Positions 26,181 through 35,347 of a DNA stretch of 58,572 nt are shown piece by piece (the stretch's first letter is position 1; the number at the start of each line of letters is the position of its first letter). Made by a program: the position numbers and the translations under genes. The notes beneath the pieces were generated by a model, which worked only from the letters and a program-made list of their open reading frames with translations, searched no databases and was not told the DNA's origin. Origin of the DNA: Rhodoligotrophos appendicifer (GTDB lineage Bacteria > Pseudomonadota > Alphaproteobacteria > Rhizobiales > Im1); contig NZ_VHKL01000018.1 of assembly GCF_007474605.1 (NCBI RefSeq), forward strand, positions 1-58,572, read 5' to 3'.

Positions 26181-28451
26181 TCAGCTCGACAGAGGTGCGG
26201 GATTTGGCGACGATGGGGGCGGGAGGATCTCGGGCTCCTCGTGCTGGCCGCCATTGCCGATGGTCTTGATCGGCAGCGGTGGTGCCTTGCCGTGCTTGTC
26301 CTCGCCCATATACAGCGTGATGTGAGGGAAGGGGATCTCGATGCCGCGGGCGTCGAAGACTTCCTTGATCAGCTCGTTATAGGTGCGGCCGGTGCCCCAA
26401 TGCTGGCCCGGCATGGTCTTGATGCGGGCGCGCACCATGACTGCCGAATCACCGAAGCCGGTGACGCCATGCATGTCGAGGGGGCCGATGATGTGGTCCT
26501 TGTGGCTGGTCTGCAGCAGCTTGTCGAAGGCCTCCTGCATGGCCTCCTTCACTTCCCCGATGTTCTCGCGATAGGCGACGCCGATCTCGGCCACATGGAA
26601 GGAGAAGCCCTTCATCATGTTGGAGACGGAATCGACCGAAGAGAAGGGGATCAGGTGCAAGGTGCCGTCGAGGGAGCGGATCGAAACGGAGCGGATCGTG
26701 AGGCGCTCGACGACGCCAGAGAAGGAGCCGAGGCTAACGACGTCACCCTCGTTCATGGCATTCTCGAACTGGATGAAGGCCCCGGTGATGATGTCCTGAA
26801 CGAGCTTCTGGGCGCCGAAACCAATGGCCAGGCCGAGGACGCCGGCACCGGCGAGCAAGGGGGCGATGTTCACGCCGATCTGGGCGAGCGCGAGCATCAG
26901 AATGATCACGCATAGGGCAATGGTGAAGGCGTTGCGGAACAGAGACAGGAGCGTGCGCTCCCGGGCGGTGGGCACCTTGCCGTAATTCGGATTGAGGCGG
27001 TATTCGACCCAGGAGGAGACGCCCAGATAGATCGCGATACCCACCAGGATGATCAGGGCGGCGGACATGACCGAGCCGGTGACGTGCTGGCCGGCGTCGG
27101 AGGCGATCCAGCTGATGAAGTCGATGAGGCCCCAGACATGGGCGATGGCCACGATCACGCCGATGAGGACGATGGTGCGCACCACCTGCAGCACCCGGGG
27201 GACGAAGGCGTTGAGGCGCCGCTCGAGCAAAGGCAGGCGCTCGCGGAGATCATCGGGGACGCGCAGGCCGACGGAGACGAAGCGGGTGGTGAAGGCGATG
27301 ACGACAGCGCCGATCGCCACCGCGATGAGGCTCTGAACCGTGGCCGCGATCATGAAGGACAGGGCCTCCATGGGATTGGCGAGCCAGGTCACGAACAGCG
27401 CCACGAGATAGAGGATGGCGATGATGTGCCAATAATTGCCGAGAAAGGCCAGGGTGCGCGACAGGAGGCCGTCGCGGCCCATCTCGGCACGGCGACACAA
27501 GACGGCGCGCACGCGGTCGCGATTCTGCAGGACGATGACCACGGCCATGGTGATGACCGTGAACATGACCAGGATGCGCAGGGCCTGGGCCGCTTCATGG
27601 GACACGCTGGTGCTGACGATGGGGGCTGCGAACATGAAGGTGTAGCCCAGCATGGAGACGATGCGGCTGAGCCAGAAATACCAGTAGGTGGCGCTGGTGT
27701 CGGAGAGCGGAAGGAAGCGCAAAGACGGGCGGTCGGGCTCGAGCACCGAACGCATGAGGACCTTGAAGAGCTCGACCACGAGAAAGGCATTGAGCAACAG
27801 GGTCTGGTTTATGCCCAGGCGGCCTCCCCAGCCGCCGATGTTCAGGGCGATGACGTAGCCCGCACCCCAGGCGAGCACCACGCCGAGCGCATCGACCAAA
27901 GTGGCCACCGTCAGCCACATCGCGCTGGCAAGCCATCCGCCGCCGGTCGAGCGCCGGGCGACCATGGCCTGGACTCGATCGGTTACGAGGCGGACGATGA
28001 GAAAGGCCACAAACAGGCCCAGACCCACCAGGGCCACGTCGCTGATGGCGTTCCAGAGGCGGGTGAAATTGGTCTCCGTGGTGCCGGCGAAGACCTCACC
28101 GGTTTCGACGAAGAGCTTGCCCAGGCCCTGGGCAATGGCCACGCCCTGCTCAGCCACCATTCGGGTGTATTCGGCGACCTGACGCGCGACCGTGGGGTCG
28201 ACGGTGGCCTCGGCCGCCTCCGCCTTCTCCTTCGCCACCGCCTCGGCCGTCTGAGCCTTCAGGCTCTCGATCAGGGCGGCGCGGGCCTTGTCGTCTTCAA
28301 GAAGCCGGATGAGGTCGGACACCGTGGCGGTGCCCGGAGGCGGCTCGGCGGCGGGGGTCGCACTTTCCTGCTGAGCGGGGATCGTGATCTGGGCGGCCGC
28401 CGGGGCGGCGATGAAAAACAATCCGAGGATCAACAGGGTCAGCAGCCGCAT
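26181..28451 (-). CDS. Large MscS-family mechanosensitive channel
   Basis: This is a 756-residue membrane protein with a signal peptide (1-22), a periplasmic charged helical region (about 40-115), about 10-11 membrane helices, and the MscS core: pore helix and beta domain GAGVLGLAIGFGAQKLVQDI (about 555-575), then GDVVSLGSFSGVVERLTIRS and PFSSVDSVSNMMKGFSF. The C terminus is Pro-rich. Such long forms (YbiO/MscK-like) open under hypo-osmotic shock. It converges with the CoA racemase-like gene (27-bp gap) and is divergent from the sugar-dehydrogenase gene. Confidence 0.92.
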   Translation of the reverse strand: MRLLTLLILGLFFIAAPAAAQITIPAQQESATPAAEPPPGTATVSDLIRLLEDDKARAALIESLKAQTAEAVAKEKAEAAEATVDPTVARQVAEYTRMVAEQGVAIAQGLGKLFVETGEVFAGTTETNFTRLWNAISDVALVGLGLFVAFLIVRLVTDRVQAMVARRSTGGGWLASAMWLTVATLVDALGVVLAWGAGYVIALNIGGWGGRLGINQTLLLNAFLVVELFKVLMRSVLEPDRPSLRFLPLSDTSATYWYFWLSRIVSMLGYTFMFAAPIVSTSVSHEAAQALRILVMFTVITMAVVIVLQNRDRVRAVLCRRAEMGRDGLLSRTLAFLGNYWHIIAILYLVALFVTWLANPMEALSFMIAATVQSLIAVAIGAVVIAFTTRFVSVGLRVPDDLRERLPLLERRLNAFVPRVLQVVRTIVLIGVIVAIAHVWGLIDFISWIASDAGQHVTGSVMSAALIILVGIAIYLGVSSWVEYRLNPNYGKVPTARERTLLSLFRNAFTIALCVIILMLALAQIGVNIAPLLAGAGVLGLAIGFGAQKLVQDIITGAFIQFENAMNEGDVVSLGSFSGVVERLTIRSVSIRSLDGTLHLIPFSSVDSVSNMMKGFSFHVAEIGVAYRENIGEVKEAMQEAFDKLLQTSHKDHIIGPLDMHGVTGFGDSAVMVRARIKTMPGQHWGTGRTYNELIKEVFDARGIEIPFPHITLYMGEDKHGKAPPLPIKTIGNGGQHEEPEILPPPSSPNPAPLSS

Positions 28452-28636
28452 GCCGGGGCATTCTCCGTCTGTCAGGGCGTTCCGGTTCGGTGTTCAGGGG
28501 GTATGGGGTGCCGAAACGCTGCTGTCAACCTTTCGGGGGAGGGACGAGGGGCAGAATGCCGCGCTGCAGAAAGGTGGCAAAGAGACGTCGCCGTGGCATG
28601 GTCCGCCGCTGTTTCCATGGTGACGAGGTCCCATCC

Positions 28637-29818
28637 GTGACGTTCTCCTGCCTGCGCCAATGCGGTCTTGCCCTGATGATGTCGATGGCCGCCATACTGC
28701 CCGGCCTGGCTGAAACCGCCGAGCCCGGAACGGCCGAACCCGGAACGGCCGAGCCCGGAACGGCCAATCCACCGCCCGAGGTGACGGCGGACGCGCTCTC
28801 GCTGTCGACGGTCTTCAAACCCATGGAGCGGATCTGGGGCATCGACTTCCTTCCCGACGGGCGGGCGATCGTCACGGAACGGCCGGGGCGGCTCTCGATC
28901 CTGGGCAAGCCGGGGGATAAGCCGATCCCGATCGAAGGCGTGCCTGCGGTGTTCGTGCTGAACCATGCCGGGCTGCTCGACGTCCATCTCGATCCACACT
29001 TCAAGGACAACCAGCTCCTCTATCTCTCCTATGTGGTGGGAAGCGACGATTCCTCCTCGATGCGGCTCATGCGGGCGCGCCTCGACGGCCATAAGCTGGC
29101 CGATGCGAAAATCATCTATGAGGCCGGTCCCTTCGTTCCGGGATCGGAGAATTGGGGCGGGCGGATCGCCATCGACGGCCAGGGCTTCCTGTTCCTGTCG
29201 CTCGGCGACCGCCTGCAGGATTGGTGGCGCGCCCAGGATCTGAGCCAGTCCTGGGGCAAGATCATCCGCATCCGGACGGACGGGGCGATCCCCGAAGACA
29301 ATCCGTTCGCCCATGTGCCCGGCGCGCGCAAGGAGATCTGGTCCTACGGCCATCGCAACCCGCAAGGGCTGGCGATCGATCCCAAGACCGGCACCCTGTG
29401 GGAGGTCGAACACGGGCCGCAGGGAGGCGACGAGGTCAACATCATCAAGCCGGGCCGCAATTATGGCTGGCCGGTCATCACCTATGGCATCGGCTACGAC
29501 AATGCCAAGGTCGGGATCGGCACCCATGCGCCGGGACTGGAGCAGCCCGTCTACTATTTCAAACCCTCCATCGCGACGTCGGGTCTCGAGATCACCCAGG
29601 AGGGAAGTCCCTGGGGCCATGCCCTCTGGGTTGGGGGGCTCGCAACGGAGATCCTGGTGAAGCTGACGCTGGAGGGGGAACGGGTGACGGGGGAGGAGCG
29701 GTTCCTGGAAGGGGAAATCGGCCGCGTACGGGTGGTGAGGGCGGCACCGGACGGCTCGCTCTATCTGGGGGCGGATGAGGATGAGAGCGGGGTCTATCGG
29801 GTGGCGCCGAAGCAGTAG
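28637..29818 (+). CDS. PQQ-dependent soluble aldose dehydrogenase-like protein (sorbosone dehydrogenase/YliI)
   Basis: This exported six-bladed beta-propeller protein of about 393 residues starts at GTG 28637. A signal peptide (CLRQCGLALMMSMAAILPGL) is followed by a three-fold EPGTA repeat and then the GSDH domain from about residue 50: WGIDFLPDGRAIVTERPGRL, NHAGLLDVHLDPHF, the His-containing ENWGGRIAIDGQGFLFLSLGD, SYGHRNPQGLAIDP and VEHGPQGGDEVN. It would oxidise sugars in the periplasm if PQQ is available; some homologues do not bind PQQ. ATG 28598 is an alternative start but gives an Arg-rich N terminus. Confidence 0.85.
   Translation: MTFSCLRQCGLALMMSMAAILPGLAETAEPGTAEPGTAEPGTANPPPEVTADALSLSTVFKPMERIWGIDFLPDGRAIVTERPGRLSILGKPGDKPIPIEGVPAVFVLNHAGLLDVHLDPHFKDNQLLYLSYVVGSDDSSSMRLMRARLDGHKLADAKIIYEAGPFVPGSENWGGRIAIDGQGFLFLSLGDRLQDWWRAQDLSQSWGKIIRIRTDGAIPEDNPFAHVPGARKEIWSYGHRNPQGLAIDPKTGTLWEVEHGPQGGDEVNIIKPGRNYGWPVITYGIGYDNAKVGIGTHAPGLEQPVYYFKPSIATSGLEITQEGSPWGHALWVGGLATEILVKLTLEGERVTGEERFLEGEIGRVRVVRAAPDGSLYLGADEDESGVYRVAPKQ
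28721..28765 (+). repeat. Three tandem 15-bp units inside the sugar-dehydrogenase gene
   Basis: Units 28721-28735, 28736-28750 and 28751-28765 read GARCCCGGAACGGCC and differ at one base. They encode EPGTA three times just after the signal peptide, a spacer whose length could vary between strains without a frame change. Confidence 0.85.
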
Positions 29819-29827
29819 GCGGGGGAA

Positions 29828-30245
29828 TCCTTCGAGACGGCCCTTTGGGCCTCCTCAGGATGAGGCTTCGAGACGCGCCCTGCGGGCGCTCCTCAGGATG
29901 AGGGGGGCTTTTGGCTGTCATCCCGGGCTTGACCCGGGATCCCCGGCGGCATGGGCTCTTCGAGTCGCATGAGGTCCCGGCTCTGCGCAGCACCGCTACG
30001 CGCTGCGGCGCGTCCGGGATGACGGGTTGTGGGGGCGGCATGGGGTCCCGGATCTGCGCTGCGCTCCGTCCGGGATGACGGGTGTGGTGGGGGGTCTTGT
30101 TCTGCTGTCATCCCGGGCTTGACCCGGGATCCCTGGCAGCATGGGGTCCCGGATCTGCGCTGCGCTGCGTCCGGGATGACGGGTGTGATGGGGCCTGAGT
30201 TCTTGGCGGTCCCGGACTGCGCTGCGCTTCGTCCGGGATGACAGG
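29828..30245. repeat. Largest intergenic repeat array (about 0.4 kb)
   Basis: The gap 29819-30271 holds no gene. Two tandem CTTCGAGACG...CTCAGGATGAGG copies lie at 29828-29864 and 29865-29901. They are followed by GTCATCCCGGGCTTGACCCGGGATCC (about 29917-29942, again at about 30108-30133) and at least four GTCCCGG...CCGGGATGAC units ending near 30022, 30080, 30181 and 30242. It separates convergent genes. Confidence 0.85.
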
Positions 30246-30271
30246 GTATGGAGGGGGGGGTCCCGTTCGAA

Positions 30272-32380
30272 TCAGGTCTTTACGATGAGGGCGTCGACGG
30301 CCGTGGCTCCTTGCGGGCGGACCATCAGGGGGTTGACGTCGAGTTCCAGCAGGGTGTCGCGGTTGGCGGCGGCGTAGTCGGCAACCGCCATGATGGCGGC
30401 GACGGTGGCAGCGAGGTCGCCTTTTGGGCGGCCGCGAAATCCGTCCAGGAGTGTGAAGCTCTTCAGGCGGCGGACGGCTCGCTCGACGGCCTCAGGGGTG
30501 GTGGGAAGGAGCAGGCGTTCGGCGTCACGCATCAGCTCGACCAGGATCCCGCCCGCGCCGATCACCAGGACGAGGCCGAAGAGAGCATCGCGCTTCACGC
30601 CGACGATGAGCTCGGCGACCGCATCGGTGAGCATGGGCTCGAGGAGGAATTCATCCAAAGTGAGGCCGGGGCGGGCGGCCTCGACGCGCGACTTCATCGC
30701 CTGGGCCGCCTCGAGCACCGCTGCGGCATCGGACAGGTTTAAGGCGACGCCGCCGACTTCGGTCTTATGGGCGAGGTCGTCATGGAGGGCCTTCAGAACG
30801 AAGGGGCCCGCCATGGAGGCTGCGGCGGCGGCAAGGGTCGCAAGAGTGGCCGTGCGTCCCGGAGGGATGGGCAGGCCGAATTCGGCGAGCGCCCTTTTGC
30901 TGTCGCGCTCGTTGAGGGTGTGGCCGCCCGCCGGGTCGAGCGGCGCACAGGCAAAGGGGAGATCGATGCGGCGCCTGGTGCGGCTGCGCTCGGCGAATTC
31001 TGTCCAGGCGCCGAGGACGGGACCGGCGTCGTGGAGGCCCTGGAGCGGCAGGAGGCCTTCGGCAATGACCATGCGGCGCATGGGCTCGGGCATGGATTCG
31101 GGGTTCACCGAGGCCACGGCGCCGGGGATGCCGGTGACCCGCGCGGCGGTGCCGATGGAGCGGACCATGGCCTGGTGGGCCGGATCGACGGGGGCGCCCG
31201 GCTCGAGGCGGCCATGGTCGATGACCAGGACGGCCTGATCATAGTTTCGCGACATCATTTCGGTGAACATGGGGGTGAGCAGATTCTCCTGGCCCCAATA
31301 GCCGGCGGTGAAGTCGAGAGGGTTGGAGCAGTGGCCGTAATCCGGCAGGATCGCCTCGACGGCCTCAATTTGAGCCGCGTCGGGAGGCGGCAGCTCCAAA
31401 CCAGCGGTCGTGAAGAAATCGGCCGACATGCCGTTGTCGCCGCCGGAGCTGGAGAAGACCGTCAGGCTGCGCCCCTTGGGCTTGGGCCAGAGGGAGGCGG
31501 TCTTCAGGAGCTCGAGAAACTGCGGCACCGAGGCGGTCTGCATGATGCCGAGGCGGTCGAAGAGGGCATCATAGAGCTCGTTCTGGCCGGCCAGGGAACT
31601 CGTGTGGCTCGCGGCCAGCTGGGCGCCGAGCTCGGAGGTGCCGACGCGCAAGGCGACGAGGGCCATGTCGCGCTCGGCTGCGCGGGCGCAGGCGGCAGAA
31701 AAGGCGGGCACGTCGCGAATGCCCTCGAGGAACAGGCCGATGGCGGTGACGTTGGGATCGTCGATGAGGAATTCGATATAGTCCTCGAAGCCGAGGACGG
31801 CCTGATTGCCGGCGCTGATCACATAGGACAGCGGAACCTGGCGCTGGTTCTGGGTGAAATGGATGCAGACATTGCCGCTCTGGCCGATGATGGCGGCACC
31901 GCGGGGGCCCGCCGTGTGGTCGTAAGGAGCCGACCACATGCTGGCGCCGGTCACGTAATTGACGACGCCGAAGCAGTTGGGGCCGACCAGGGCCATGTCG
32001 CCGGCCGCCTCGATCAGGGCCGCGTGGCGCGCCATCCCGACGCCGCCGATCTCGGAGAAACCCGAGGCATAGCAGACGGCCGCAGCCGCGCCCATGGCGC
32101 TCAGGTCGCGAATAGCGGCGATCGTGGCGTCGGCTGGAATGGTCAGGAAGGATGCGTCGGGGACGACGGGCAAATCCAGAATGGAGGGCGTGCAGCGGAT
32201 GCCGCCGATCTCGGCTCGCTGGGGGTGGACGACGTAGATCTCGCCCTGATAGCCGGCGCGACGGGTGATGTTGATGATCTCGGCATTGCGGATGCCGCCG
32301 GCGAACATGAGATGGCGCGGCGCGAGAAGCCGCGCGATATTGGCTTGGCGCGCCAGAGCGCGGCCGGTCCTGGCCTCCAT
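30272..32380 (-). CDS. ADP-forming acyl-CoA synthetase (acetate-CoA ligase family)
   Basis: The 702-residue protein has a CoA-binding Rossmann domain (about 20-120, MFAGGIRNAEIINITRRAGY), two succinyl-CoA-ligase-like domains (about 140-430) and a C-terminal ATP-grasp domain (about 480-700, GPFVLKALHDDLAHKTEVGG and VIGAGGILVELMRDAERLLL). It would interconvert acid, CoA and ATP with acyl-CoA, ADP and phosphate. ATG 32380 has GGGAG 9 bases upstream, next to the stop of the reductase gene, so it is the fourth gene of the operon starting at 35083. Confidence 0.9.
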   Translation of the reverse strand: MEARTGRALARQANIARLLAPRHLMFAGGIRNAEIINITRRAGYQGEIYVVHPQRAEIGGIRCTPSILDLPVVPDASFLTIPADATIAAIRDLSAMGAAAAVCYASGFSEIGGVGMARHAALIEAAGDMALVGPNCFGVVNYVTGASMWSAPYDHTAGPRGAAIIGQSGNVCIHFTQNQRQVPLSYVISAGNQAVLGFEDYIEFLIDDPNVTAIGLFLEGIRDVPAFSAACARAAERDMALVALRVGTSELGAQLAASHTSSLAGQNELYDALFDRLGIMQTASVPQFLELLKTASLWPKPKGRSLTVFSSSGGDNGMSADFFTTAGLELPPPDAAQIEAVEAILPDYGHCSNPLDFTAGYWGQENLLTPMFTEMMSRNYDQAVLVIDHGRLEPGAPVDPAHQAMVRSIGTAARVTGIPGAVASVNPESMPEPMRRMVIAEGLLPLQGLHDAGPVLGAWTEFAERSRTRRRIDLPFACAPLDPAGGHTLNERDSKRALAEFGLPIPPGRTATLATLAAAAASMAGPFVLKALHDDLAHKTEVGGVALNLSDAAAVLEAAQAMKSRVEAARPGLTLDEFLLEPMLTDAVAELIVGVKRDALFGLVLVIGAGGILVELMRDAERLLLPTTPEAVERAVRRLKSFTLLDGFRGRPKGDLAATVAAIMAVADYAAANRDTLLELDVNPLMVRPQGATAVDALIVKT

Positions 32381-32394
32381 GGCCGTCACTCCCG

Positions 32395-33237
32395 TCACTT
32401 CTTCTTCGGTTTGAGGGCGTTCCAGTCGTCGTCGCTCATGAGCGCGCCGATGAAGTTGAACTGACCGGCACCAGCCAGCCATTCGCCGCCATCGAGGGTC
32501 ACGCATTCGCCGTTCATATAGCCGTTCTCATCAGCGACCATGAAGGCGGCGAGATTGGCGAGCTCGGCATGGTCGCCGGCGCGCTGCAGCGGGTTCTGGT
32601 CGATGAAGGCCTGGGCGAGCTCCGGCTTGGGCACCAGCCGTTCCCAGGCGCCGGCAGTGGGGAAGGGGCCGGGGGCAATGGCGTTGAGGCGAATGCCGCG
32701 GCCGCCCCATTCGACGGCGAGCGAGCGGGTGAGGGCCAGAACGCCGGCCTTGGCCATGGCGGAGGGCACGACATAGGCGGAGCCGGTCCAGGCATAGGTG
32801 GTGATGATGGACAGGACATTGGCCTTATGGCCCGCCGCCAGCCAGCGCCTGCCGCAGCCGAGGGTGACGTAGGAAGTCCCATGCAGGACGATGTTCAAGA
32901 CGGCATCGACGGCGCGGGGCGACAGGTCCTCGGACCGGGAGATGAAGTTGCCGGCGGCATTGTTGACGAGGATGTCGAGAGGGCCGTCGGCAAAGGCCCA
33001 GTCGAGGAGGGTGTCCACCTGGGCCGCGTCGCGGATGTCGCAGGGTTTGTAGAAGACTTTGCCGCCGGTCTCATCGGCCAGAGATTTGGCGGTCGCGGCC
33101 AGGACCTCCTCGCGCCGGCCGCAGATCATCAGCTCGGCCCCGAGGGAGAGCAGGCGGCGGCCGATGGACAGGCCGATGCCGGTGCCGCCACCGGTGACGA
33201 GCACGCGCTTGGATTTCAGGAGATCATTGCGAAACAT
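32395..33237 (-). CDS. SDR, 2,4-dienoyl-CoA reductase (DECR)-type
   Basis: The 280-residue enzyme has the NADP motif TGGGTGIG (15-22) and NNAAGNF (92-98). In place of the usual YxxxK it has Tyr148, Ser159 and Lys163, spaced exactly like Tyr199, Ser210 and Lys214 of mitochondrial 2,4-dienoyl-CoA reductase. This argues for NADPH-dependent dienoyl-CoA reduction in unsaturated fatty-acid breakdown. Its start follows immediately after the stop of the TetR gene, with the acyl-CoA dehydrogenase gene beyond. Confidence 0.9.
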   Translation of the reverse strand: MFRNDLLKSKRVLVTGGGTGIGLSIGRRLLSLGAELMICGRREEVLAATAKSLADETGGKVFYKPCDIRDAAQVDTLLDWAFADGPLDILVNNAAGNFISRSEDLSPRAVDAVLNIVLHGTSYVTLGCGRRWLAAGHKANVLSIITTYAWTGSAYVVPSAMAKAGVLALTRSLAVEWGGRGIRLNAIAPGPFPTAGAWERLVPKPELAQAFIDQNPLQRAGDHAELANLAAFMVADENGYMNGECVTLDGGEWLAGAGQFNFIGALMSDDDWNALKPKKK

Positions 33238-33924
33238 TCAGCGTCCTATGGATTGGTCGGCACTGGCCGCAGCCGGCGCCATTTCGGACAAGACAGCGTC
33301 GAGATCGGCATAGGCGCCGGGATCCTCGCGGAAGGTTTGGAACAGCCATTGGCGCAGGACCAACTGGGCCTCGGCCATGGTGTAATCCTCCTCCATGATC
33401 CAGCCGAACCAGAGGCCGTCGGCCAGCTGGGTGAAGGCGATGGCGGCGTGACGCGGATCCAGCTCCAGACCGCGCTCGGCGGCGGCGGCGACCATCATCT
33501 TCTCGATCCAGCGCCGGTAGCGGCCGTACAATGTGCGGTGCACCTCGATCATGTCGGCATTCCAGCGCGCCACGCCCCAGAAGGCGAGCCAGACGGGCGC
33601 ATTCTGGCGCTTGGCCGCCTCGTCGCTGAAGGTGATGGTGGCGACCGTCAGCAGGCGGCGGAACGGATCCTTGCCGACCTTGAGCAAGGCGTCGCGGACC
33701 TGCTCGTCGAGGCGCTTGGTGATGTGACGGAAGGCATGGAGGAAGAGATCATCCTTGCCGTTGAAATAATGGCCGATCAGGCCGCGGGACAGCCCCGCGG
33801 CGTCGCAGATGGTCTGCACCGTCGAATTGGCGTAGCCGAGCTGGGAGATCGAGCGGATGGTCCCCTGGATCAGATCCTGCCTGCGGGCTTCGATGGTGGG
33901 CGTGAGCTTGACCGGCCGGTTCAT
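33238..33924 (-). CDS. TetR-family regulator (BetI-like)
   Basis: This 228-residue regulator has a helix-turn-helix STVQTICDAAGLSRGLIGHY (about 35-54) followed by FNGKDDLFLHAF, and a C-terminal all-helical ligand domain with the BetI-type phrase LWFGWIMEEDYTMAEAQ. It lies inside the acyl-CoA operon (1 bp after the dehydrogenase, directly before the DECR gene), so it probably represses its own operon in response to an acyl-CoA. The inverted repeat at 35168 is a candidate operator. Confidence 0.9.
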   Translation of the reverse strand: MNRPVKLTPTIEARRQDLIQGTIRSISQLGYANSTVQTICDAAGLSRGLIGHYFNGKDDLFLHAFRHITKRLDEQVRDALLKVGKDPFRRLLTVATITFSDEAAKRQNAPVWLAFWGVARWNADMIEVHRTLYGRYRRWIEKMMVAAAAERGLELDPRHAAIAFTQLADGLWFGWIMEEDYTMAEAQLVLRQWLFQTFREDPGAYADLDAVLSEMAPAAASADQSIGR

Positions 33925-33925
33925 G

Positions 33926-35083
33926 TCAGGCCCTGAATTTCTTGAGGATGTCCTTGGCGATGAGGTCGCGATGGATCTCGGAGGTGCCCTCCCAGATCCG
34001 CTCGACGCGGGCATCGCGCCAGAAGCGCTGGATCGGGAAATCCTCCATGACGCCCATGCCGCCGAAGATCTGGACGGCCGAATCGGTGACGCGGCCGATC
34101 ATCTCGGAGCCGAAGAGATTGACCATGGAGGCTTCGTGGCGGGTGAGGGTGCCCTCATCCATCTTCCAGGCGGCCTCCTGGACCATGAGCAGGGACATGC
34201 GAATGTCCATGGCCATGTCGGCGATCTTGAAGCCGGTGCCCTGGAACTCGCCGATGGTCTTGCCGAAGGCCTTGCGGTTGGCCGCCCAGTCGCAGGCCAT
34301 GTCAAAGACGCGCTCGGCACGACCGGTGCAATGGGCGGCGAGCATGACGCGGCCGGAATAGAGCCAGTCATTGGCGAAGTCGAAGCCCTTGCCCTCCTCG
34401 CCCAGGATCTTGCCGTCGGGGACGCGGACATCCTCGAAATAGACCATGTTCGGGTTGTAGCCGCGGGTGCAGATCGACTTCATGGGGGTGACGGTGACGC
34501 CGGGAGTGTCCTTGTCGACCAGGAAGACGGTGAAGCGCTTGCGCTTGCCGCGGGGCGTGTCGTCCTCGCCGGTGATGGCGTTGAGGATGATAAAGTCGGC
34601 CATATCGGCATAGGAGATGAACTGCTTGACGCCGTTGATCACCCAGTCGCCGCCGTCGCGCCGGGCGGTGGTGCGGATGGCGCGGGCGTCGGAGCCGGCC
34701 TGGGGCTCGGTCAGGGCGAAGCAGTCGACCTTCTCGCCGCGGATCGAGGGCATGAGATAATCCTCGATCTGGTCGCCCTTGCAGCCGAGGAGGATCTTCG
34801 TGGGGCGCTTGACGAGCAGGCTGAGGCCGGTGGAGGGCTTGCCCATGACCCGCTCGACCTGGGCCAGGGTCTGGTAGTCGAGGCCGCCGCCGCCGAGCTC
34901 GGCGGGCATGTTCATGGCGATGAAGCCGGCTTCGCGCGCCTTGCGCTTGATCTCCTGGGCAATGTCGGGCGGCACCATACGGAGCTCCTCGACGATGTCC
35001 TCGTGCGGGTAGAGCTCGGTTTCGACGAAGGCGGTGAGGGCCTCGACGATGGCCTTCTGTTCGAAGGTGAGGGCGAAATCCAC
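33926..35083 (-). CDS. Acyl-CoA dehydrogenase
   Basis: The 385-residue, normal-length FAD enzyme has CFALTEPQAGSDARAIRTTA (about 115-134), GMGVMEDFPIQRFWRDARVE and the catalytic-Glu motif IWEGTSEIHRDLIAKDIL near the end. It would carry out the first beta-oxidation step and pass electrons to ETF. It is the first gene of the operon with TetR, DECR-type reductase and ADP-forming ligase. Confidence 0.92.
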   Translation of the reverse strand: MDFALTFEQKAIVEALTAFVETELYPHEDIVEELRMVPPDIAQEIKRKAREAGFIAMNMPAELGGGGLDYQTLAQVERVMGKPSTGLSLLVKRPTKILLGCKGDQIEDYLMPSIRGEKVDCFALTEPQAGSDARAIRTTARRDGGDWVINGVKQFISYADMADFIILNAITGEDDTPRGKRKRFTVFLVDKDTPGVTVTPMKSICTRGYNPNMVYFEDVRVPDGKILGEEGKGFDFANDWLYSGRVMLAAHCTGRAERVFDMACDWAANRKAFGKTIGEFQGTGFKIADMAMDIRMSLLMVQEAAWKMDEGTLTRHEASMVNLFGSEMIGRVTDSAVQIFGGMGVMEDFPIQRFWRDARVERIWEGTSEIHRDLIAKDILKKFRA

Positions 35084-35167
35084 GGGCGGCTGGCTCCTAA
35101 TGCGGCGTAGTGATCTTCAGGCCATGACGACCTGCAAATGTCGGCTTTCTGCGCTTCCGGTGCTCAT

Positions 35168-35181
35168 GTACCGTTAGGTAC
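35168..35181. promoter_or_regulatory. Inverted repeat GTACC-GTTA-GGTAC, candidate TetR operator
   Basis: A perfect 5-bp inverted repeat with a 4-nt spacer lies 85 bp upstream of the acyl-CoA dehydrogenase start. Many TetR proteins bind short palindromes of this size at their own promoters. Nothing else stands out in the gap 35084-35267. Confidence 0.4.
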
Positions 35182-35267
35182 TCTGCGCTCCGGTTCTCGA
35201 AATCCATCATTTTCGACTCGTCCTGACCTGAAGCTCAACACGCCGTAGAGCGGGGTGTGAGGTGCTC

Positions 35268-35311
35268 CTCACCCGTCCGCTGCGCGGCCGACCCCTCCCG
35301 CAAGGAGAGAG
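35268..35311. repeat. Third dispersed repeat family (CACCCGTCCGC...CTCCCGCAAGGAGAGAG)
   Basis: This element resembles 47024-47068 over most of its length: CACCCRTCCGC, then CGGCCGACC, then CTCCCGC and GAGAGR. A partial copy is at 8265-8290. It contains a short hairpin (CTCCCGCAAGGAGAG). Confidence 0.65.
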
Positions 35312-35347
35312 TTGAAGGAGTGCTAAGTCTCGGGGGGTGCGCATCGT

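Noticed and set aside
27084-28640. 518-codon rightward frame opposite the MscS gene
   Set aside because: Composition is Gly/Asp/His-rich with no domain; the leftward MscS frame is clearly the real one. Similar mirror frames opposite 32395-33924 and 37872-38957 were dropped for the same reason.
29828-30245. CRISPR array
   Set aside because: Units are palindromic, irregularly spaced and of two families, with no uniform spacers and no cas genes nearby.
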